DNA of 5,333 nucleotides from an uncultured Erysipelotrichaceae bacterium. GTDB lineage: Bacteria > Bacillota_I > Bacilli_A > Erysipelotrichales > Erysipelotrichaceae. How positions within the stretch are numbered: position 1 is the stretch's first letter; the number at the start of each line of letters is the position of its first letter. This document shows positions 5,191 through 5,333 of the stretch, in pieces. The notes below the pieces were generated by a model. The model had not been told where the DNA came from. It searched no databases and saw only the letters and a program-made list of their open reading frames with translations. The position numbers and the translations under genes are program-made. The stretch lies in NCBI GenBank assembly GCA_902796465.1, contig CADBPK010000049.1, positions 1 to 5,333 of the forward strand, written 5' to 3'.

Positions 5191-5203
5191 TTTGGCGGGA
5201 TCA
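5181..5203 (-). repeat. Candidate IS3-family left terminal inverted repeat
   Basis: Read on the minus strand, the stretch starts TGATCCCGCC and continues AAAGTAGACACAC. IS3/IS150-group ends typically start with TG, have a C-rich segment and then a variant of AAAAGTAGACA, so the resemblance is good. It lies about 40 nt upstream of the OrfA-like start, where a left end is expected. No matching right repeat is in the window. Confidence 0.5.
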
Positions 5204-5333
5204 TATCATATGATGATTTTCATACGGAACTGCTTTTTTCTTCCGGAATCAAACGTGCTGTCACTATTTTATGTGGATAATTTGTCTATTTAAGTGCAAT
5301 AATTCATGTGAATGCTGTTGAATACTTCTGAAG
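5204..5333. other. Right-edge flank, nothing assigned
   Basis: This AT-rich stretch holds a 10-nt palindrome ATCATATGAT (5205-5214). A 27-codon plus-strand frame from ATG 5211 has no ribosome-binding site. Short minus-strand frames ending in stops could be the tail of a gene outside the window, but none is convincing. No RNA gene is recognised. Confidence 0.5.

Larger units (their letters stand above)
4525..5203 (-). mobile_element. Composite insertion-sequence remnant (IS3-type left end plus ISL3-type right part)
   Basis: The element remnant runs from the candidate IS3-type terminal repeat near 5203, through the chimeric transposase, to at least its stop at 4525. The right boundary is not found. 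An 8-nt direct repeat GTCTGCAC occurs at 4486-4493 and 4509-4516 just beyond the stop and may lie near it, but it does not match the left end. No target-site duplication can be defined. The unrelated fragments on the left (4198-4482 and 3848-3976) indicate repeated insertion and deletion here. Confidence 0.55.

Overview
The window looks like chromosomal DNA from an anaerobic Bacillota bacterium, probably a Clostridia or Erysipelotrichia gut-type lineage. The signs are strong AAGGAGG ribosome-binding sites, a 4Fe-4S flavoenzyme of the type common in obligate anaerobes, a DUF6572/DUF1444-like protein, and ISL3- and IS3-type transposase pieces of Firmicutes character. This assignment rests on gene style only and cannot be taken to genus.

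Layout from left to right. Positions 1-188 hold the start of a minus-strand TetR-family regulator cut by the window edge. A compact divergent promoter region (about 189-379) separates it from a plus-strand two-gene operon. The first gene (380-2320) encodes a 646-residue Old-Yellow-Enzyme/2,4-dienoyl-CoA-reductase-type FMN, 4Fe-4S and FAD oxidoreductase. The second starts 3 nt later (2324-2659) and encodes a small NTF2-like/ketosteroid-isomerase-like protein. A rho-independent terminator (2679-2711) closes the operon. Next comes a stand-alone plus-strand gene (2740-3687) for a protein with a DUF6572-like N-terminus and a DUF1444-like C-terminus.

From about 3688 onward the character changes to a decayed region. 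It contains a two-way terminator (3789-3830), the C-terminal tail of a minus-strand XRE-type repressor with no beginning (3848-3976), a stretch rich in nested inverted repeats (3941-4172), an unrecognised minus-strand C-terminal ORF fragment (4198-4482), and a minus-strand chimeric transposase ORF (4525-5139). That ORF joins an IS3-type OrfA helix-turn-helix to an ISL3-type transposase tail, and a candidate IS3-type terminal repeat lies upstream of it. Nothing convincing is seen in 5204-5333.

Functional reading. The TetR gene and the reductase/NTF2 operon are back to back with almost abutting -35 boxes, so the regulator probably controls the operon in response to the substrate. A reductase of alpha,beta-unsaturated carbonyl compounds paired with a KSI-like fold protein recalls the BaiCD/BaiH plus BaiE pairing of bile-acid 7-dehydroxylation and gut steroid-reducing pathways. 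This suggests an inducible enone, steroid or bile-acid-like reduction module. The true substrate is not shown by the sequence.
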